DNA from: Burkholderia sp. USMB20
GTDB lineage: Bacteria; Pseudomonadota; Gammaproteobacteria; Burkholderiales; Burkholderiaceae
Direction of reading: 5' to 3'
DNA: 64,000 nt
Assembly (NCBI RefSeq): GCF_000949135.2
Contig: NZ_JTAN02000017.1
Span: 248,001 to 312,000, forward strand
This document shows, in pieces, positions 43,251-53,684 of this stretch. A model generated the notes under the pieces. The model was not told the DNA's origin. It did not search any database and was given only the letters and a program-made list of their open reading frames with translations. Position 1 is the stretch's first letter. Every line of letters begins with the position of its first letter. Made by a program: the position numbers and the translations under genes.

Positions 43251-43894
43251 CGGTAAACTATTGAGTACCTCTGCATTCGCCGGATCACTTGACCGACCTT
43301 GTCTGCCATATCGACAGCGGGAAATCGCGCCCCGTCGAACATACGCGTAACACAACGAAGCGCGCGTCGAGAAGAGCGCCCGCTGTCCCAAGATTCAAAT
43401 GATCGGATAGTGGCGATTACCATCCACATCACTGTCATCGGTTCCACATCGAAGCTGCTGGGCGGAACCGAAAATTACATCATGCTAGTAGAGCGAATCG
43501 AGCGGCCCTCGGTTTGCTCCGCAAATTGCATCGTCGCAGATTCAGTTTATTTCGCGTAGCAATTGGAGGGATGGTGAACATGAAAATAAATCCCATATGT
43601 ATATGGCTTACCGCCGACATACAGAAAAAGGCTTTCGCCGATTTACCGAATGCTTGAAGCATCCATGTAACGGCAGGAGGACATCATGCAGGCCACACGG
43701 CGGCAGACCGTAACCGGTGACGCTGAAATAGCTGCGGCATCCGCTCGAGCCCAAGCCCGTACCAAACCCTTCGCTCTCATCGTCGGGTACGCGGCATGCG
43801 ATCGCGCTCCTATTGTTATGCACAACGCGAGTCTCGTTCCATCGCAATACCGGAACGAAGCGGTCGCCAGACGCGACCGTGCGAGGAGACGGTC
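43251..43894. other. gap between P450 and GMC genes
   Basis: About 640 bases. No gene with credible composition or start is seen. A short frame at 43686-43898 precedes GMC but looks spurious. No copy of the GTCCCC dyad was found here. Confidence 0.45.
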
Positions 43895-45499
43895 ATGAGC
43901 GAGGGCAACGCCTGTTACGACTATATCGTCGTCGGCGCTGGATCTGCCGGCGCAATCGTAGCGACGCGGTTGACAGAGGATCCTGCGACAAAAGTGCTGC
44001 TGCTCGAAGCTGGCCCCGAGGACACGAGTTACTGGTCCAAGGTGCCGATCGGTTTCGCAAAGATTCTGAATGACGCTCGCTTCATTTGGAATTACGAGAC
44101 GTGGCCGGAGCCCGGATTGAACGGCCGCAGATTTCCGTTGCCACACGGCAAAGTCGTCGGCGGTTCCAGTTCTGTGAACGGATTGGTGTTCACCCGCGGA
44201 TTGCCTTTCGATTACGACCATTGGGCCCGAATGGGCGCCAAGGGGTGGAGCTATATCGAGGTCCTGCAGTACTTCAAGAAGCTGGAAAGCTGGACGCTTG
44301 GCGCCGACGAGTACCATGGCGATAATGGTCCAACAGGCGTTGAAACGGCACGATGGAAAACGCCGTTAGCGGACGCCTTCATCGCAGCTTGCGTGAACTC
44401 AGGACTGCCGCGCAATGACGACTTCAACGGTCCAAAGCAGGACGGCGTTGGTTACTCGCCCTTGGATACACGCAATGGCAGTCGGTCCTCGACCGCGGAA
44501 GCGTACATCAAACCCAATCGCAAACGTTCCAATCTGCACATCATGACAGAGGCTCTGGTCGTTAAGATCGTGCTCGACGGACGGCGCGCTACGGGCGTGA
44601 CGTATGAACGAGACGGACAAGCGTATCAGGTCCGGGCCGCCCGCGAGGTCATTCTTAGCGCAGGGACGCTACACACACCCCATTTGTTGCAGACGTCAGG
44701 AATCGGGCCGGCCGCTTTACTACAGGCGCACGGCGTGCCAGTGGTCCACGACCTAAAGGGCGTTGGCGAAAATCTCATGGATCATGTGCAGACCGGTCGC
44801 ACCTTCGTCACGAACAGCCCGTTTACGTTCAATCGCACCGTCAACAACTGGCTGTCTCGATTGATGGCGGGGATCAATTACTACATTGGCCCCCGCAATG
44901 GAGCACTCACCATTGGGCCTTCGTCAGCTATCGCCTATGTTCGATCACATGACGGCCTGAACGAAGCGGATCTGCTGGTCCACTTCCTGCCCTTCCTGCC
45001 CGATAAAACCGGCTGGGGTCTCGATAGGAAATCCGGATTCCGCATCGCAATGTTCCCATCACGTCCCAGAAGCCGCGGCTTTGTCCGGCTGACGTCTCCG
45101 GACCCGAAAGTAGCGCCATCGATCGTATTCAACCATCTATCGATGTCGAACGATGTCGACACATTGATGCGTGGTATGCGTCTGGCGAAGCGGCTCAGTG
45201 AAACTGCACCGCTCAACCAATATGTCGTTGAGGAACTCGCGCCGGGCCCATTAGGGACCAGCGACGAGGGGTTGCTTGCCTTTATTCGCGAGAACGCCAA
45301 CACGAGCTTTCATTATGCCGGTACGGCACGGATGGGCAACGACGATATGGCTGTGCTGGACGAGAAGCTGCGAGTGCGCGGAGTCGATGGTTTGCGCGTG
45401 GTCGACGCATCGGCGATGCCAGCAATCACATCGGGGAATATCAATCCAGCGGTGCTGATGATTGGAGAAAAAGGGGCAGACCTCATCAAGTCAGACTGA
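43895..45499 (+). CDS. GMC-family FAD oxidoreductase (choline/alcohol dehydrogenase-like)
   Basis: A 534-residue flavoprotein that oxidises alcohols to aldehydes or ketones. The FAD-binding GAGSAG is at 14-19, the GMC signature 1 (HGKVVGGSSSVNGLVFTRG) at about 83-101 and signature 2 (GTLHTPHLLQTSGIGP) at about 257. The active His is 473 (SFHYAGTARMG), and an Asn (NP, 517) takes the second catalytic place. The ATG at 43895 follows GAGGAGA and is preferred to 43796. It is followed after 66 bases by the SDR gene. It could act on the alcohol made by the P450. Confidence 0.9.
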   Translation: MSEGNACYDYIVVGAGSAGAIVATRLTEDPATKVLLLEAGPEDTSYWSKVPIGFAKILNDARFIWNYETWPEPGLNGRRFPLPHGKVVGGSSSVNGLVFTRGLPFDYDHWARMGAKGWSYIEVLQYFKKLESWTLGADEYHGDNGPTGVETARWKTPLADAFIAACVNSGLPRNDDFNGPKQDGVGYSPLDTRNGSRSSTAEAYIKPNRKRSNLHIMTEALVVKIVLDGRRATGVTYERDGQAYQVRAAREVILSAGTLHTPHLLQTSGIGPAALLQAHGVPVVHDLKGVGENLMDHVQTGRTFVTNSPFTFNRTVNNWLSRLMAGINYYIGPRNGALTIGPSSAIAYVRSHDGLNEADLLVHFLPFLPDKTGWGLDRKSGFRIAMFPSRPRSRGFVRLTSPDPKVAPSIVFNHLSMSNDVDTLMRGMRLAKRLSETAPLNQYVVEELAPGPLGTSDEGLLAFIRENANTSFHYAGTARMGNDDMAVLDEKLRVRGVDGLRVVDASAMPAITSGNINPAVLMIGEKGADLIKSD

Positions 45500-45565
45500 C
45501 GCAAGCCGCCCATCGATCAGCTGCCACCGTTCAGCAAAATCTTTCTTAGACGAGACACGCGCGTC

Positions 45566-46345
45566 ATGATCATCAACTTATCCGGAAAAATTGCCCTCGT
45601 CACTGGTTCGACTGCAGGCATCGGCTTCGGTGTCGTTCAGGGATTGGCAGCCGCTGGTGCAACGGTAGTCTTAAACGGCCGTATCCAGGACGAAGTAGAT
45701 GCCGCCGTCACCAAGCTCCGCGGGGCCGTGCGCGGTGTCGTCGCCGAGCTCGGCACGATCGAAGGACACCAGACACTGGTCGACGCGGTACCTGCCGCAG
45801 ACATCGTGGTCAGCAATCTCGGCATCATCGAGCAGTCCGACTTCTTCGTTACCGACGATGAGACCTGGGCAAGGCATTGGAATGTCAATGTCATGGCCGG
45901 CGTGCGGCTCGCCCGTTCATACCTTCCGGGAATGAAGGAGAAAGGCTGGGGCCGATTCATCTTTCTCGGCTCCGAATCTGCCTTCAACATACCCGTGGAG
46001 ATGATCCATTACGGCGTCAGCAAGACGGCTGACGTCGCGTTGGCTCGCGGTCTCGCTAAACGCATGGCTGGCACTGGCGTCACCGTGAATTCCGTGCTTC
46101 CCGGCCCTACGCTATCCGAAAGCGTGACGTCGATGCTGGAACGTCAACGTGGAAACAGTGAGCGGTCTATTGAGGACCTAGCTAAGGACTTCGTTAAGAA
46201 GCATAGGTCGAGTTCGATCATTCAACGTGCAACGACCATCAACGAAGTAGCCAACATGATCGTGTATCTTGCGTCGCCGCAGGCAACGGCCACAACGGGC
46301 GCGGCCGTACGCGTTGATGGAGGCGTCATCGACACGATAATGTGA
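45566..46345 (+). CDS. short-chain dehydrogenase/reductase (SDR)
   Basis: A 259-residue NAD(P)-dependent classical SDR. The cofactor motif TGSTAGIG is at 13-20, the NLG motif (usually NAG) at about 84-86, catalytic Ser136/138, Tyr149 and Lys153 (YGVSK), and the family's C-terminal VRVDGG. The AIGDxxSG-type motif is intact. It oxidises or reduces a hydroxyl/keto group, probably on a product of the GMC or P450 step. The ATG at 45566 is well placed. The following MBL gene is 173 bases away. Confidence 0.92.
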   Translation: MIINLSGKIALVTGSTAGIGFGVVQGLAAAGATVVLNGRIQDEVDAAVTKLRGAVRGVVAELGTIEGHQTLVDAVPAADIVVSNLGIIEQSDFFVTDDETWARHWNVNVMAGVRLARSYLPGMKEKGWGRFIFLGSESAFNIPVEMIHYGVSKTADVALARGLAKRMAGTGVTVNSVLPGPTLSESVTSMLERQRGNSERSIEDLAKDFVKKHRSSSIIQRATTINEVANMIVYLASPQATATTGAAVRVDGGVIDTIM

Positions 46346-46518
46346 CGCGGCTGGGTCGCACGCGGCCGACGTCACGATTTTTCACACTCGCCTGATACTT
46401 GACGTTCTCACTCGGGAGCGGAGAGTTCCTGACAGACGACCGCCTGCGCCGGACTGATGGTTCGACGTTTTGCTCCCTTGGTCCGATCGCTTTTTGTCGA
46501 AACGAACTGAATATAAAC

Positions 46519-47490
46519 ATGAAAAAGCTCGCCTCCCTGCTCCGACGGATCCTACTGGCGTTCGGTGCAGACATATCGACAAGGCTCAAAAGACGTTTCG
46601 TTTTCGCTGCGCTGGACGTGCACGGCCAGGCGCCGGGCTTTTACCGCTGGAGGCTGGGTGAATTCGAGATCACGGCACTAAGCGACGGCACACTCGATAT
46701 GCCGGTTGATCAGCATCTCTGCGGCCCCAAGCCGGGAGAAGTCGCTGCAGCGTTCGAGGCGGTTTTTTCAAAACTGCCGATGGAGATGTCGGTCAATGCC
46801 TTCCTTATCAACGCGGGTTCGAAGCTAATCATCGTGGATGCCGGCGCGGGAACGCTGTATGGACCGACGCTGGGCCACTTGCACGAAAATCTGAGTGCTG
46901 CGGGATACCGGCCGGAACAGATCGATATGGTTTTACTCACCCATGTCCACGGCGATCATTTCGGCGGTCTCATCATCGATGGAGCGCGGAAGTTCCCAAA
47001 CGCTAAAGTCCATGTAGCTAAGGCAGATCTCGATTACTTTTTGAACACTTCCAACGAGTCAGCGGCCACCGGGCTTCACCGGATAAATTTCTCGGCCGCT
47101 AGGACGGTATTTTCTGCGTATAGGGCGACCGGTCAGATCAAACCATTTGTCGGATCGCACGAGATCATGCCCGGAATTCGCGCAGTTCCAGCACCTGGTC
47201 ATTCACCTGGCCATACAGCCTACCTGATCGAAAGTAAAAATCAAAAACTGATGCTTTGGGGTGACCTCCTGCATGTACCACAGCTTCAGCTTGCTCACCC
47301 CGAATATTCGATGGATTCCGACTTTGACCAATGTGAGGGACGCACCTCACGGACGGCTTTTTTCCATGAAGCCGCCGCACTAGGTTACTGGATAGCAGCC
47401 GCACATCTTCCTTTTCCTGGCATTGGCCATGTCAAATTCAACGGTAGCTCCTATACGTATATACCGGCTGACTACACGGCCAACCGCTAG
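46519..47490 (+). CDS. metallo-beta-lactamase-fold hydrolase
   Basis: A 323-residue dinuclear-metal hydrolase. The metal-binding THVHGDHFGG places His142, His144, Asp146 and His147; GHSPGHTAY and WGDLLH supply further ligands. The N-terminal residues 1-34 are basic and look like an anchor or leader. The ATG at 46519 was chosen because the frame before it has poor composition, but its ribosome site is weak. Lactonase, esterase or sulfatase activity is possible; within this cluster, ring-opening of a lactone is a reasonable guess, not shown. Confidence 0.85.
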   Translation: MKKLASLLRRILLAFGADISTRLKRRFVFAALDVHGQAPGFYRWRLGEFEITALSDGTLDMPVDQHLCGPKPGEVAAAFEAVFSKLPMEMSVNAFLINAGSKLIIVDAGAGTLYGPTLGHLHENLSAAGYRPEQIDMVLLTHVHGDHFGGLIIDGARKFPNAKVHVAKADLDYFLNTSNESAATGLHRINFSAARTVFSAYRATGQIKPFVGSHEIMPGIRAVPAPGHSPGHTAYLIESKNQKLMLWGDLLHVPQLQLAHPEYSMDSDFDQCEGRTSRTAFFHEAAALGYWIAAAHLPFPGIGHVKFNGSSYTYIPADYTANR

Positions 47491-47606
47491 AGAATCATAA
47501 ATATCCTGGCTTGATCATCTCGGACGTTCCTCTGCGATTATACTCGCAGCTATTGAAATGCATATTTTCATTTCGGCTTTAAGCTGTCCATGCTTTTCGA
47601 CTCATA

Positions 47607-47631
47607 CCCGGGTCGACTAAGCCGACCCGGG
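47607..47631. terminator. stem-loop between convergent genes
   Basis: A perfect 9-base stem CCCGGGTCG / CGACCCGGG with a 7-base loop, between the ends of the MBL gene (+) and the MFS gene (-). There is no T-run right after it on either strand, so it may stop transcription weakly or shield 3' ends. Confidence 0.4.
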
Positions 47632-47736
47632 GCACGGTTTGACGCTGACAACCAACTACTCGTACAGATCTCATGCGGCAGTCGGCGGGTGAAGGTTGTC
47701 AACGGTGAAACCATCTGCGCAACGTCAAGACTCAGC

Positions 47737-49029
47737 TCAATGTACTGGGAAGTCCTCCACTGCACTTCTATACTGTGGATGACTCGGCGTAAGTATAACG
47801 CCACCGATCGTCGCTACCGCAACGAAAAGCGCGTAACCAAGGATATAGAAATGATGTGACAGATTACCGTTTTGCGCGAAATAACCGACAGCGAATGGTC
47901 CGACCATACCACCGAAACTTGCGAACATGCTAATGAGCGCCACTGAAGGAGCAACCTGATTGCGCGGCACATTGCTCAACACCCACGCCCACCACGTTCC
48001 ATTTGCCGAGTACAATCCCGCTCCTGCGATACAGAACATGCATATTGTCAAGATCAGGGAGTTGTTCACATAGTGTTGCGCGATCAAGGCGATTCCTGCG
48101 GCGGCAAGCGGCACTGCCACGAACCAGCCACGCGACCTGTTTGACGGCTGGTCCGACAACCAGGAGTTGACGAACATCGAGACGGCGCCCAACAGAGGTG
48201 GAAGTGCCGTCAACCAGCCGACCACACCAAAGCCGGATGAGGTGAAATGCTCTCTGATCAAGGTTGGCATCCACATCATGAAGCTGAACACCACCATCAT
48301 CCAGCAAAACACCACAATCGAAAGCAGCCAAACGGTGGGCCGCTTGAGGACATCACAAAATGAACCGTCTGCACCCACTCCCCGCACTCGATTTTTCAAG
48401 ATGTAGTCTCGTTCAGCTGTGCCGAGCCAGCGATCCTTTACCGGGTCATCAGAAAGGAGCACCACGACGAGCAACCCGACGACGATCGCAGGGATGCCCT
48501 GCAGAATGAACATTACTCTCCAATGAAACGCGTCGATCATCCAGCCGGCCAGAGGCGCCATAATCACCGACGAGAGCGGTAGTGAATATTGCGCGAAGGA
48601 GATGCCGCGCGCACGTTCGCGCGCAGGATACCAGTGTACGAACATGATGGAGAACGCCGGCCAAATCGCGGCTTCAGCCAATCCCATTACTACACGCACA
48701 GCGATAAGAGCTCGCAAATCGTGCACTACTCCCGTTAGACATGCAGTTATTCCGGTTACCACCATAGCGCCGGCAATCACTTTCGTTGGACCGAATCTAT
48801 TGGCGAGCCAGCCGCCGGGGATTTGGGTGACTACATATCCCAAGAAAAACGCGGATAACAAGGCGCCCGTGACCGTACTACCCAAGCTCAAATCATGTGC
48901 CATTTGTGGCGCCGCCACCCCAATGTTCGACCTATCTGCGTAGGCAATCAGATAGGTAATGAACAGCAAAAGTCCAATACGCGTCCACCGGGAGGCTCCG
49001 ACATTTTTCATATCTCCTTTTACATTCAT
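47737..49029 (-). CDS. MFS transporter, ACS (anion:cation symporter) type
   Basis: A 430-residue membrane protein with 12 predicted helices in two halves. Helix 1 has the ACS motif (ITYLIAYADRSNIGVAAPQMA), followed by QIPGGWLANRFGPTKV as the loop 2-3 motif. ACS members import organic anions such as phthalate, tartrate or sugar acids. AGGAGACGGAG lies directly before the ATG at 49029. It converges on the MBL gene. It probably takes up a substrate for the catabolic cluster. Confidence 0.92.
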   Translation of the reverse strand: MNVKGDMKNVGASRWTRIGLLLFITYLIAYADRSNIGVAAPQMAHDLSLGSTVTGALLSAFFLGYVVTQIPGGWLANRFGPTKVIAGAMVVTGITACLTGVVHDLRALIAVRVVMGLAEAAIWPAFSIMFVHWYPARERARGISFAQYSLPLSSVIMAPLAGWMIDAFHWRVMFILQGIPAIVVGLLVVVLLSDDPVKDRWLGTAERDYILKNRVRGVGADGSFCDVLKRPTVWLLSIVVFCWMMVVFSFMMWMPTLIREHFTSSGFGVVGWLTALPPLLGAVSMFVNSWLSDQPSNRSRGWFVAVPLAAAGIALIAQHYVNNSLILTICMFCIAGAGLYSANGTWWAWVLSNVPRNQVAPSVALISMFASFGGMVGPFAVGYFAQNGNLSHHFYILGYALFVAVATIGGVILTPSHPQYRSAVEDFPVH

Positions 49030-50436
49030 CTCCGTCTCCTTTTAGTCGACACACGTGTTACTTCTCGTGGATCTTTATCCGCAATATAAGATTGAAATGC
49101 AGAAAATTGCTTGCCACCTCGTTGTTTGTCTGACTCATTCCACATACACAGATCAGGACGACGTCGTATTGGGCTGGAATACAATTTTCGCCGCACCGGT
49201 CCTATCAAAACCATGGATGCATAAAATGGTGAAGATATTCACAATCTCATGTAGCGCTCGAATAGTGAACGTGAAACCTATTCGATATCTCGAATCAGAT
49301 AATCTTTGGTAGGTCTGCGTCGACTTCGCAACCAAACGAGCGGCCCTGACGAACTGTCGACAATCGACTGGACTAACGGGGCGAGGATCAATCGATTTCC
49401 TGTCACGCCGCTGGCTCGCGGACCATGCGCAACCGGTATATCCGTGATTCGAGCTCGACGAAAGCTTCGGCCGGGAATGGGGAAGATGGGCCAATGCGGT
49501 TGTGGATAGAAGAAAATGTCCCGGCCACACGAGGAACCATAGGGCTGGGGCAACTCAGACGGCAGCTTTGCCGGAGTGGCCGGAGAGTGATACTCGGGGA
49601 GAACTGCAGCGGACGCTACGATGTCGGCGTCGACCGCCATCGCAGCAGTGGCGCCACTATACCGGTAGTGATGTTGAACCACCCCATTCTCTCGCCTTGA
49701 GACATCGACTGGCGCCATCAAGGAGGCCCATCGGAAGCATCCAGCCGCTAGCGCCACGCGGTATTCGAAATTGCGATTGGTGAAATGATGCGGGGTTTGC
49801 CCGCTGGGATGGATTTCGTTCACGCCAGAAGATATCGCGCAATCGCATAAGGCCACTCGAAGAGCACCCGGGGAAAAAGGCCGGCCAGACCGCCTGCATC
49901 GCCCTCCGCGCGCAACTGCTCTCTGGGCAAATGCCCATATTCGGACAAAGCCGCCAAGTGTAGCGCTGTCAGATTCGAGAAGCGACCGCGTGCCAGCACT
50001 GAGCATCGGCTGAATGCGGTACTGCCAAGGGTTCGCCGGATCATACATCTCGTTTGCGATCGATCTTTTCGGACTATGGAGCGACCGATGGCAATTGCTT
50101 CTGCTCGCCGCCTGCCCACCGCAAATCGCGTTCTGTTCGCCAGCCGGCGGCGTCAATTCTTGCATCTCCATGACGTCCGATGGACGTAGGCATCTTCGAA
50201 TTAAGTAGTCGTGGAACTGCTGCTTGTTGGATGAAATCTCTTCGAAGGCGAAAATCTTCACCGACAGGGCGGCTCCAAAGGTTCGACGCTTCATGAAATG
50301 AACGCCTCGAAGCTGCCCAGAGCCTTGGCATTCGGATGCAGCGTTGTGCATTGCGAGACGGTGTAGCGAGGCATGCTTGCGCTCCCTGTTCGAATCCGAT
50401 GGGCCAACCTTACTCCCGCACTCGGACATGCGTCAC

Positions 50437-50453
50437 GTCCCCTTGAAGTGGAC
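50437..50453. promoter_or_regulatory. GTCCCC dyad with one mismatch
   Basis: GTCCCC-TTGAA-GTGGAC. One arm base differs from the consensus. It is 725 bases upstream of the MDR gene, so it would be an auxiliary or relic site. Confidence 0.4.
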
Positions 50454-50909
50454 ACGGGGCAATACCTACGCTTGTACCCTTGGCCTCGATCGAGACAGGC
50501 GCCCGAGGCCCTTTGTGTCCGTCGACGTAGCAGCGGCCACTCTTCGTCGGCCAACCTTCTACGCCCATGCCGTCGCGGGACCGGGCCGCGGCACCAGCCG
50601 AGACATGTGGCTCGGTAGATTCCGTATCCCCAACGCCATGCACGGGCCGACTGACTTAGGCTCACGGAACTTGCGATGGCGGCTAAAGGCGATGCTCTTA
50701 AGACGAGGAGTTCTACGGGGCTGCGTTTGCCGCGAGAGTTTTCAACCCGCATCAACGTCGCCACCAACGAATCGTCGCAGCGGGAAATGGTCAACGTCTC
50801 GTCCATTGCCTGCACACTGCCCAAGTACATCTGGTGCCTGACAAGGACAATCCTTCTCGCGCCAAAGGCTTGGACCATGCACCGCTCGATGATCGGGCAT
50901 GCGACGTCA

Positions 50910-50927
50910 GTCCCCCACACGGGGGAC
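50910..50927. promoter_or_regulatory. GTCCCCC dyad upstream of the MDR-hydratase operon
   Basis: GTCCCCC-ACAC-GGGGGAC, perfect 7-base arms. It ends 250 bases before the MDR start at 51178, in the only plausible promoter region of that operon. Confidence 0.65.
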
Positions 50928-51177
50928 CGACACCGCATGCTGCTCTATGGATAATGACTAACCAAGAAGCGATCGAATCGGAGAGAGGCTTCTTTCCTCG
51001 CCGGGAGGAACACGGCCGAAGGCCGTTTCCGCCACCCTCGTCGGCAACGATACGCGCGGGAGCAAAAGGTTTTTCCCCGGTGATGACGCACCGACCGAGA
51101 CACTTTAATCGGATCGGCACCTGAACCATTGATGCCGCGAAAATCCGTTCCCATTTTCAACGATTTCGGACACGCCA

Positions 51178-52128
51178 ATGAAAGCCATCATTGCAACCTC
51201 AGAGGGGCCCAAGCTAGTGGATAGACCCCGTCCCAATCCAACTCCGACCGAGATTCTCGTTCGCTCGCGTGCCATCGGCGTAAATCGCATTGACCTATAC
51301 ACGCTTGGCAACCCGAATGACCAAATCATCGGCATGGAGTGGTCTGGTGAGGTCGTCGAAGTGGGTGCTAAATGCCAAGGGTTCCGCGTTGGCGATCGGG
51401 TGATGGGTACCGGCCCAGCCGCTTACGCCGAGTACGTGGTCACCGACTATGGCCGTGCCGTGCCGATACCCAAGCAAGACGTGGATTGGGCTGCAGCAGC
51501 ATCGTCTATGCTCGGGCTCCAGACGATGCACGACGCTCTAGTGACGCGCGGAAGGCTTCGTCCTGGTGAGGCCGTCCTCATGCAAGGCGCTGCTTCGGTG
51601 ATGGGTCTGATCGGAATGCAGATCGCCAAAATGCTTGGCGCCGGACCTGTTCTTGGAACTTCCGGTCATCCGGAGCGGCGTGGCAATCTGAAGGACTTCG
51701 ACTGCGATGTCGCCATCGATAGCAGCCAGGAGGCCTGGTCGCGGAAGGTACTCGATGCTACGAACGGCAAGGGCGCGGACATCGTCATTGACAACGTGTC
51801 CGGATCAGCCTTCAACCAGTGCATGGCCGCGGCCGCACTCGAAGCGCGCCTTGTCAACGTCGGCCGACTGGGCGGTGCGACAGCAGCATTCGACTTCAAC
51901 TTGCATGCACTTCGCCGCCTTGAGTACATTGGTGTGACGTTTCGCACGCGCAGCGTGGAGCAAGTACGGTCTATCAACTCCCGGATGCTGGCGGACCTTG
52001 GCCAAATGCTTGCCGATGGCGGTCCACGAGTTCCGATTGCGCACCGCTTTGCCTTCGACGACGCTGCAAGGGCCCTCGATACGTTGCGACGCAGCGAGCA
52101 CTTTGGCAAGCTGGTGCTGGCGCTTTGA
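51178..52128 (+). CDS. zinc-free MDR, quinone oxidoreductase-like
   Basis: A 316-residue NADPH-dependent medium-chain reductase. The nucleotide-binding stretch QGAASVMGLIGMQIAKMLGAG covers about 137-157. The catalytic-domain N-terminus (GVNRIDLYTLGN, GMEWSGEVVEVG) lacks the zinc-binding Cys cluster of alcohol dehydrogenases. Such enzymes reduce quinones or conjugated enones. The gene shares one base with the hydratase (TGATG), so the two are cotranslated. It follows the dyad at 50910. Confidence 0.9.
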   Translation: MKAIIATSEGPKLVDRPRPNPTPTEILVRSRAIGVNRIDLYTLGNPNDQIIGMEWSGEVVEVGAKCQGFRVGDRVMGTGPAAYAEYVVTDYGRAVPIPKQDVDWAAAASSMLGLQTMHDALVTRGRLRPGEAVLMQGAASVMGLIGMQIAKMLGAGPVLGTSGHPERRGNLKDFDCDVAIDSSQEAWSRKVLDATNGKGADIVIDNVSGSAFNQCMAAAALEARLVNVGRLGGATAAFDFNLHALRRLEYIGVTFRTRSVEQVRSINSRMLADLGQMLADGGPRVPIAHRFAFDDAARALDTLRRSEHFGKLVLAL

Positions 52129-52928
52129 TGGATCGCACACAGTCGCTTGCCCGAGCGGGAGATGTCCTATGGGGCGCATGGCAGCAGGGAACGGTTATTG
52201 AATCCTTGCCTGAGGAATGCCGACCCCTCACGCGTGCTGAGGGGTATCATGTGCAGTCGGTCATCGCGGCCCGTTCCCCAGCCCCTCTCTTTGGCTGGAA
52301 GATCGCCGCCACGAGTCATGCGGGCCAACGCCACATTAATGTGGATGGTCCGATCGCAGGCCGCCTCCTGCGCGAGCGTGTGCACCTTTCAGGATCACAG
52401 CTGTCGCTCGCACAGAATCGTATGGCTGTGGCCGAGCCTGAATTTGCCTTCCGCATGGCTCTCGACATCTTTCCAAGGCGGATCGCGTATTCGCTCGCCG
52501 AAGTGATGGCGGCGATCGCGGACCTGCATCCTGCAATCGAAGTTCCCGACTCACGCTTTGCCGATTTCACATTGGCCGGCGAGGCGCAAATCATTGCCGA
52601 TAACGCTTGCGCGCATGAGTTCGTTCTCGGTGCGGCGGCACCGCACAGTTGGCGCACGACGGACCTTTCGAAGCACCCAGTTCACGGTAACGTTTTCGGA
52701 CTGGAACGCAGCTATGCTCGTGAAGGCAGCGGAGCTTCTGTGCTCGGCAATCCACTGATTGCGCTCGTCTGGCTGGTCAATGAACTATCCTCACTTGGCA
52801 TCACATTGCACCGTGATCAGGTTGTTACCACAGGCGCATGCCTCATTCCTCTCGAAGTGAATGCCGGAGACCGCGTGTTCGCTGATTTCGGCTCGCTCGG
52901 CGAGGTTTCGGTCAGCTTTAGCGAATAA
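52128..52928 (+). CDS. 2-keto-4-pentenoate hydratase / oxalocrotonate decarboxylase family (MhpD-like)
   Basis: A 266-residue Mg-dependent enzyme of the fumarylacetoacetase-like fold family. FGWKIAATSHAGQRHINVDGPIAGRLL, VAEPEFAFRMA (metal-binding Glu pair) and VVTTGACLIPLEV are the hallmark stretches. Members hydrate or decarboxylate the dienoate left by meta-cleavage of aromatic rings. The ATG at 52128 overlaps the MDR stop; a TTG at 52125 is less likely. Its presence with VOC proteins suggests, but does not prove, a ring-cleavage branch. Confidence 0.85.
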   Translation: MDRTQSLARAGDVLWGAWQQGTVIESLPEECRPLTRAEGYHVQSVIAARSPAPLFGWKIAATSHAGQRHINVDGPIAGRLLRERVHLSGSQLSLAQNRMAVAEPEFAFRMALDIFPRRIAYSLAEVMAAIADLHPAIEVPDSRFADFTLAGEAQIIADNACAHEFVLGAAAPHSWRTTDLSKHPVHGNVFGLERSYAREGSGASVLGNPLIALVWLVNELSSLGITLHRDQVVTTGACLIPLEVNAGDRVFADFGSLGEVSVSFSE

Positions 52929-52954
52929 TTTTTTTAGGATAGAAGGAGTGTCTA

Positions 52955-53254
52955 ATGACGACGAAGAAAGGTTACCTGTTCGCAGAACTAGACGTGTTTG
53001 ATTCTGCGCATTTCTACAACGAGTATATGTCGCGGGTGCATCCCGTCTTGGAACAATATGGCGCGACCTTTCTGGCCGGGAGCGACACCCCGGTCATCAA
53101 GGAAGGTGGCAGGGACGTGAAACGCGTCGTGCTTCTGGAATTCGATTCTCTTCAACGCGCAGAGGAGTTCTATCACTCTGAACGCTATCAAGCCATCATT
53201 GGATATAGGTTCAAGTCGGCGCAGTCGCACCTCTACATTTTTGAGGGCGCCTGA
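52955..53254 (+). CDS. DUF1330-family small protein
   Basis: A 99-residue ferredoxin-like-fold dimer candidate. The pattern KGYLFAELDVFDSAHFYNEYMSRVHPVLEQYGATFLAGSD, then VVLLEFDSLQRAEEFYHSERYQAII, is typical of DUF1330. The family is often encoded in catabolic operons, with no assigned reaction. It lies 26 bases after the hydratase gene behind the sequence AGAAGGAGTG, so it belongs to the MDR-hydratase operon. Confidence 0.85.
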   Translation: MTTKKGYLFAELDVFDSAHFYNEYMSRVHPVLEQYGATFLAGSDTPVIKEGGRDVKRVVLLEFDSLQRAEEFYHSERYQAIIGYRFKSAQSHLYIFEGA

Positions 53255-53684
53255 TCCGCCCCGTTTTTGAGGCTCACATTCTCGAGAGGATCGAGCCATG
53301 AACGAGCAGGTGACGAGGCTGTCGCCCGAAGCACACTGCTCTAGCGAGCTGACTATGAGCCGAATTTCCCAGCAGCCGTGAGAGATCGGCTCGGTCGCGA
53401 TGAAACGATCACCGATTCTCGCCGAACGGAGGCCGTGCACAGCTCGTTGCAGTGTTCAGCGCCCGCCTCCAGCAGGCCGCTCGTCTGCATCTTCAGGTCG
53501 GCCCTCAGACCGGCGACCGTCAACAGATTCCGTCGGTTGAGCTCGACAATCGCCACGCGACTTCGCGCGAGACTGCACCGACGGAGCCCTCGCGTGACCC
53601 GAGGTCCACGTTACGTTTACGGCCGATCGACCAGACAACAAATCAATGTTCGAAAAGTCATCGACCCACTCCTTTGTCTTGGCA
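53255..53684. other. gap between DUF1330 and VOC genes
   Basis: About 430 bases between convergent genes. Open frames on both strands have shadow-like composition and no ribosome site. I see no repeat or dyad here. Confidence 0.45.

Larger units (their letters stand above)
49030..51177. other. 2.1-kb region with no convincing gene
   Basis: Long open frames occur (notably minus 49278-50429, 383 aa, and minus 50291-50938), but composition is erratic, no domain is recognised and protein-like patches fall in different frames (for example LPREQLRAEGDAGGLAGLFP at about 49840-49950). This suggests decayed genes. Two GTCCCC dyads lie at 50437 and 50910, upstream of the MDR operon. Confidence 0.5.

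Noticed and set aside
49278-50429. 383-aa minus-strand frame taken as a gene
   Set aside because: It has no recognisable domain and uneven composition, and better protein-like patches lie in other frames; it is kept only as an unexplained region.
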